A stretch of 7,578 nucleotides of DNA from Desulfuromonadaceae bacterium. Lineage in GTDB: Bacteria > Desulfobacterota > Desulfuromonadia > Geobacterales > Pseudopelobacteraceae. Location: contig JAQUCQ010000158.1 in assembly GCA_028686145.1 (NCBI GenBank), positions 1 through 7,578 of the forward strand, read 5' to 3'. Under the pieces are notes generated by a model. That model made no database searches and was not told the DNA's origin. It worked only from the letters and a program-made list of their open reading frames with translations. This document shows, one piece after another, positions 5,640 to 7,578 of the stretch. A program made the position numbers and the translations under genes. Position 1 is the first letter of the stretch; each line of letters begins with the position of its first letter.

Positions 5640-6064
5640 CACGGGTGTTAAAATTATTTAGCTGACCGATATTGTGAGAAAATTCCGAATAAGCGAACAA
5701 TGCTCGCAAAAATCGACGGCTAGGCAGGGGAGGGGGGGGCGGCAAGGCCGCGAGGGCCGCGTCGTTGCCGGGGGCGAAGCCAAGAAGGCCGAAGGCCGCC
5801 AACCGGGGAGGCTCTCCGGAAAGGCCCAGCCGGGCCGAAGAGTAGTTGCGGAGGGTGAAACGGTTCTGCAGGAGGGTTGTCAGGGCACCTTTCTCGCCAG
5901 CGGCCCAAGGGTTTCCTTCCCCCCTCAAGGGATGCAGTTTACGATCTGGCAGGATTCCGCAGCGCTTAATTCCGCACTGCGGCCTCTATGCGACCACGTT
6001 GACCTGCTCGTCCATTATCCGTCCAAAGCGGCCGTTGCCGCCAGGGTTTAAGGAGCCGCTACTC
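5640..6064. other. GC-rich non-coding region with serial hairpins
   Basis: This stretch of more than 400 bp between two minus-strand gene groups holds no gene I can support. Open frames exist on both strands but are rich in Arg, Pro, Gly and Ala, overlap each other completely and lack ribosome sites; they follow from the high GC content. The plus strand has an unusual G tract (5727-5739). Short perfect inverted repeats follow one another: CGGCAA/TTGCCG (5740-5745/5765-5770), GGCC-gaa-GGCC (5787-5797), GGCCC-agcc-GGGCC (5823-5836), CCGCAG/CTGCGG (5957-5962/5977-5982) and GCGGC-cgtt-GCCGC (6028-6041). Possible meanings are a structured RNA, a replication or transfer origin, or a decayed GC-rich insertion. 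I cannot choose between these. Confidence 0.5.
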
Positions 6065-6117
6065 CAAAATAGCTGCAACCTACTACAAAAACGTGTTGTA
6101 GCGCCTGAGCTATTTTG
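6065..6117. repeat. 53-bp nested inverted repeat behind the right-hand gene group
   Basis: The outer arms CAAAATAGCT (6065-6074) and AGCTATTTTG (6108-6117) are perfect 10-bp inverted repeats. Inside them CTACAA (6083-6088) and TTGTAG (6096-6101) form a second stem with a 7-nt loop. It begins 2 nt after the stop of the 60-codon gene. There is no T tract after either arm, so it is not a classical intrinsic terminator. It may protect the 3' end of the transcript, act as a recombination or cruciform site, or terminate transcription in another way. Confidence 0.7.
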
Positions 6118-6119
6118 AT

Positions 6120-6302
6120 TCAATAGCAAGCAAGACGTTCAGTGAGAGCCGATTGAATTTTTTTCCATCCTGACTTTCTGGGATTGGACTTACACGCTGC
6201 TTCTACAATATCTACCAATGCGACTGCTTCCTTTTTATCGATAATCAATATAAATTCCTGTGGCAACTTGCCTTGAACAGGTTCTTCATTGAAAATTTTC
6301 AT
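6120..6302 (-). CDS. Small hypothetical protein (60 residues)
   Basis: I do not recognise a family. The protein starts MKIFNEEPVQGKLPQEF, continues with a strand (ILIID) and a predicted helix (KKEAVALVDIVEAACKS), and ends with a second basic helix (GWKKIQSALTERLACY). This compact strand-helix-helix layout is common among small plasmid and phage proteins of unknown role. The ATG at 6302 has only a weak upstream GAGA. The gene follows the 72-residue gene after 39 nt on the same strand, and is probably the last of its group because the nested inverted repeat stands right behind it. Confidence 0.6.
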   Translation of the reverse strand: MKIFNEEPVQGKLPQEFILIIDKKEAVALVDIVEAACKSNPRKSGWKKIQSALTERLACY

Positions 6303-6341
6303 AAAATTTCTCGATATTATCCATCAATGAAATTTGTCGTG

Positions 6342-6560
6342 TTACAATTCGATAATCTGCCTTTCGGCCTCATTGAGAGCGTCTAGGGCGAAGTCGTCAG
6401 TTTCAGACTCAATTGCCAAGTTGTTGCAAATGTCAGCACAAACCATTTTTGTTGTTTTTATTGCGAACTCAATTTTTTCATCTTCGCTGAGAGAATCCCA
6501 TTGATTAGATTTGCCAGCGGCCTTATTCCATTCGTTGCGGATAAAATCTAAATTAAGCAT
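6342..6560 (-). CDS. Small acidic hypothetical protein (72 residues)
   Basis: This acidic, all-helical protein has no motif I know. MLNLDFIRNEWNKAAGKSNQWDSLSEDEKIEFAIKTTKM is followed by a short Cys-containing helix (VCADICNNL) and an acidic end (ESETDDFALDALNEAERQIIEL). I chose the ATG at 6560, with GGAG 10 nt upstream. A GTG three codons earlier (6569) is in frame, but GGAG would be only 1 nt from it. The gene is AT-rich like the following 60-residue gene, unlike the GC-rich sequence just upstream. Confidence 0.65.
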   Translation of the reverse strand: MLNLDFIRNEWNKAAGKSNQWDSLSEDEKIEFAIKTTKMVCADICNNLAIESETDDFALDALNEAERQIIEL

Positions 6561-6597
6561 AACAATCACGCTCCACCGGACCCGCGAAACGTCCGGC

Positions 6598-6801
6598 TCA
6601 AAATTCAGGATTCACACCGGTCGCGGCCCGGTGAATCGATTTATTTTTATCAATGGCCTCAAAATCCCGGCAATCGACCTTGCCGTGGATCAATTTCTGC
6701 TCCTGCATCATTCTCGCCTTCATCACGACATGCGGCTCGAAGGCGATTGGCGCGTCGGTTGATCCCCGGCATGTAATCTGCTCCGAGTGGCCGCGAGCCC
6801 A
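6598..6801 (-). other. Alternative open frame, possibly the true 3' half of the neighbouring gene
   Basis: From 6801 to the TGA at 6598-6600 this frame is open for 67 codons and reads like a real protein: GHSEQITCRGSTDAPIAFEP, then VVMKARMMQEQKLIHGKVDC and IDKNKSIHRAATGVNPEF. It is offset by +1 from the gene ending at 6659, whose own C-terminus here is Arg/Gly-rich and unconvincing. An in-frame TAA at 6802-6804 precedes it, and the first ATG is at 6723 (41 residues, no clear ribosome site). Either a single-base shift near 6800 has split one gene of about 100 codons, or two genes overlap. Confidence 0.4.
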
Positions 6802-6907
6802 TTATTCCAACCTGTCGGGTGAGTTTTTCGGGAGCCTCGACTGGTGTAAGCCAGGACCGCCAATTTTCAGGATCGTTTGATTGATCAGTACACATATTGT
6901 TGACCAT
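6659..6907 (-). CDS. Hypothetical protein, 3' part doubtful
   Basis: The 82-codon frame starts at the ATG at 6907, which overlaps the stop of the preceding gene (TAATG), a junction type also used in the PRTRC operon. Residues 1-45 (MVNNMCTDQSNDPENWRSWL, then TPVEAPEKLTRQVGIMGSRP) look ordinary. From about residue 46 the chain turns into INRRANRLRAACRDEGENDA and similar low-quality sequence, while the +1 frame becomes protein-like. I therefore regard the start and first half as a real gene and the end as uncertain, with a frameshift near 6800 as the likely reason. Longer starts at 6919 (ATG) and 6949 (TTG) would lie inside the previous gene. No family is recognised. Confidence 0.4.
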   Translation of the reverse strand: MVNNMCTDQSNDPENWRSWLTPVEAPEKLTRQVGIMGSRPLGADYMPGINRRANRLRAACRDEGENDAGAEIDPRQGRLPGF

Positions 6908-7530
6908 TATCCATTCCATCTCTGAGCAATCTTCAAACAAGCCTTGCAAGTGATCCTGGGGATATATGGATTCTCTTTTTCATCGAACCAATCGTCCCTG
7001 GTCTGTGTTGACCACTGCTTGCCTGTGTTGATCGAGCATAGGAATGCACCAGCCGGGCGATGCAACTTTCCTTCGTGCAGGTCTTCCAGCAGGAGAATAT
7101 GCTCAACAGTGGCCCGATTTCGCCCGTCACCGTTATTGTTTTCGTTGAGGCCGCTCAGCACGTCTTTAATCCCGGCACACCAGGGAACTGGTATTTTTAA
7201 GCTCGCGTTGAACTGTTCCGCCTCTGCTCTCGCTTCCCTTAATCGGTCGTTTGTGGCCTGTTCCTGAGCAATCTTTTGCTGTGTGACCCGCTCCAGTCGA
7301 GCAGCCTCCTCGATCTCATACTCGTCCTGCCGGCAACAATAAAAGAATCGGTCCAGCCATACGTGATCGACGGTCCCTGGCGGTAACGCTTCCGTGAGAT
7401 AGAGCATTTCCCCACCGACATTTATTTCTAATCCGGTGGCGCCAACTATGTATGGGGCATCAGCGCTTTTATCGCGGTTGAACCAACGCGGATCGAGAAA
7501 AACAGGCGCTGCGAGCTTTAAAATTCTCAT
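6907..7530 (-). CDS. Hypothetical protein with a Cys-rich C-terminus
   Basis: This 207-residue protein has three visible parts. Residues 1-62 form a beta-rich start (MRILKLAAPVFLDPRWFNRD, then GATGLEINVGGEMLYLTEAL). Residues 70-108 are a charged coiled coil (EIEEAARLERVTQQKIAQEQ). The C-terminal part carries NGDGRNRATVEHILLLEDLH and then FLCS (Cys165) with ITCKAC (Cys195, Cys198). Cys165, the CxxC pair and nearby His152/His157 could bind zinc as in a zinc-knuckle or treble-clef domain; this is inference. The layout resembles small phage and plasmid proteins that I cannot name. The ATG at 7530 is the only possible start because an in-frame TGA lies 9 nt upstream. The ribosome site is weak. It overlaps the next gene by 1 nt (TAATG). 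Confidence 0.7.
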   Translation of the reverse strand: MRILKLAAPVFLDPRWFNRDKSADAPYIVGATGLEINVGGEMLYLTEALPPGTVDHVWLDRFFYCCRQDEYEIEEAARLERVTQQKIAQEQATNDRLREARAEAEQFNASLKIPVPWCAGIKDVLSGLNENNNGDGRNRATVEHILLLEDLHEGKLHRPAGAFLCSINTGKQWSTQTRDDWFDEKENPYIPRITCKACLKIAQRWNG

Positions 7531-7544
7531 CGGTAACTTTCAAC

Positions 7545-7578
7545 TCAATCCAGGTAATACACCTTGCGCTGAACTAGG
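7545..7578 (-). CDS. Possible 3' end of an upstream gene (partial)
   Basis: At the window edge one minus-strand frame reads LVQRKVYYLD and stops (TGA 7547-7545), 14 nt before the next ATG. The spacing suits another member of the same gene group. Ten codons are too few for identification, and another frame here is also open. Confidence 0.3.
   Translation of the reverse strand, partial: LVQRKVYYLD

Noticed and set aside
6065..6117. Integron attC site
   Set aside because: The arms do not contain the GTTRRRY/RYYYAAC core sites in the required places.
5542..6118. Three long open frames in the GC-rich region, both strands
   Set aside because: They overlap one another, are dominated by Arg, Ala, Pro and Gly, have no ribosome sites, and one runs through the promoter and the start of gene E. 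High GC content explains the lack of stops.
1..7578. CRISPR array, tRNA, rRNA, or complete insertion sequence
   Set aside because: I saw no regularly spaced direct repeats with unique spacers, no tRNA-like cloverleaf with a T-loop motif, no rRNA signature and no transposase frame.

Overview
The window is a piece of an accessory element, most likely a plasmid or integrative element of a proteobacterium (Pseudomonadota, or a delta-type group such as Desulfobacterota). The lineage is inferred from the kind of genes present; no housekeeping marker fixes the host. Every gene I can support is on the minus strand, so the window is read from right to left. Base composition is patchy: GC-rich stretches (about 5720-6060, 1400-1900) alternate with AT-rich ones (about 3400-4500, 490-1330, 6120-6570), as expected of a mosaic element.

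Right part (7578 to 6120): the probable end of one gene, then a 207-residue protein with a Cys-rich C-terminus, a poorly resolved 82-codon gene whose 3' half looks better in another frame, and two small hypothetical proteins of 72 and 60 residues. A 53-bp nested inverted repeat (6065-6117) closes this group. Then comes about 500 bp without a convincing gene. Its GC-rich core (about 5720-6060) is full of short hairpins, and a strong sigma70-type promoter with an overlapping palindrome (5602-5630) lies at its left side.

Centre (5545 to 2138): a tightly coupled operon of the PRTRC type (ParB-related, ThiF-related cassette), in order E, C, an unknown 66-residue protein, an F-like protein, B, ThiF. 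Genes overlap by 1-4 nt or are 1 nt apart. C is a ubiquitin-like protein ending in Gly, B is an E2-like protein with a candidate catalytic Cys, and ThiF is an E1-like adenylating enzyme. Together they make a complete E1/E2/ubiquitin-like set. The usual PRTRC A protein (JAB/Mov34-type isopeptidase) is missing between B and ThiF, and ParB and the D protein are not in this window. The simplest reading is that ThiF activates the C-terminal Gly of C, passes it to B, and B transfers it to an unknown target, with E, F and the 66-residue protein as accessories. PRTRC function is not established, so this is inference.

Left part (2039 to 327): a three- or four-helix membrane protein, a winged-HTH DNA-binding protein, an HU/IHF-family protein, and directly behind that the C-terminal third of an RNase HI gene. 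The last 326 bp at the left edge hold no gene I can support.
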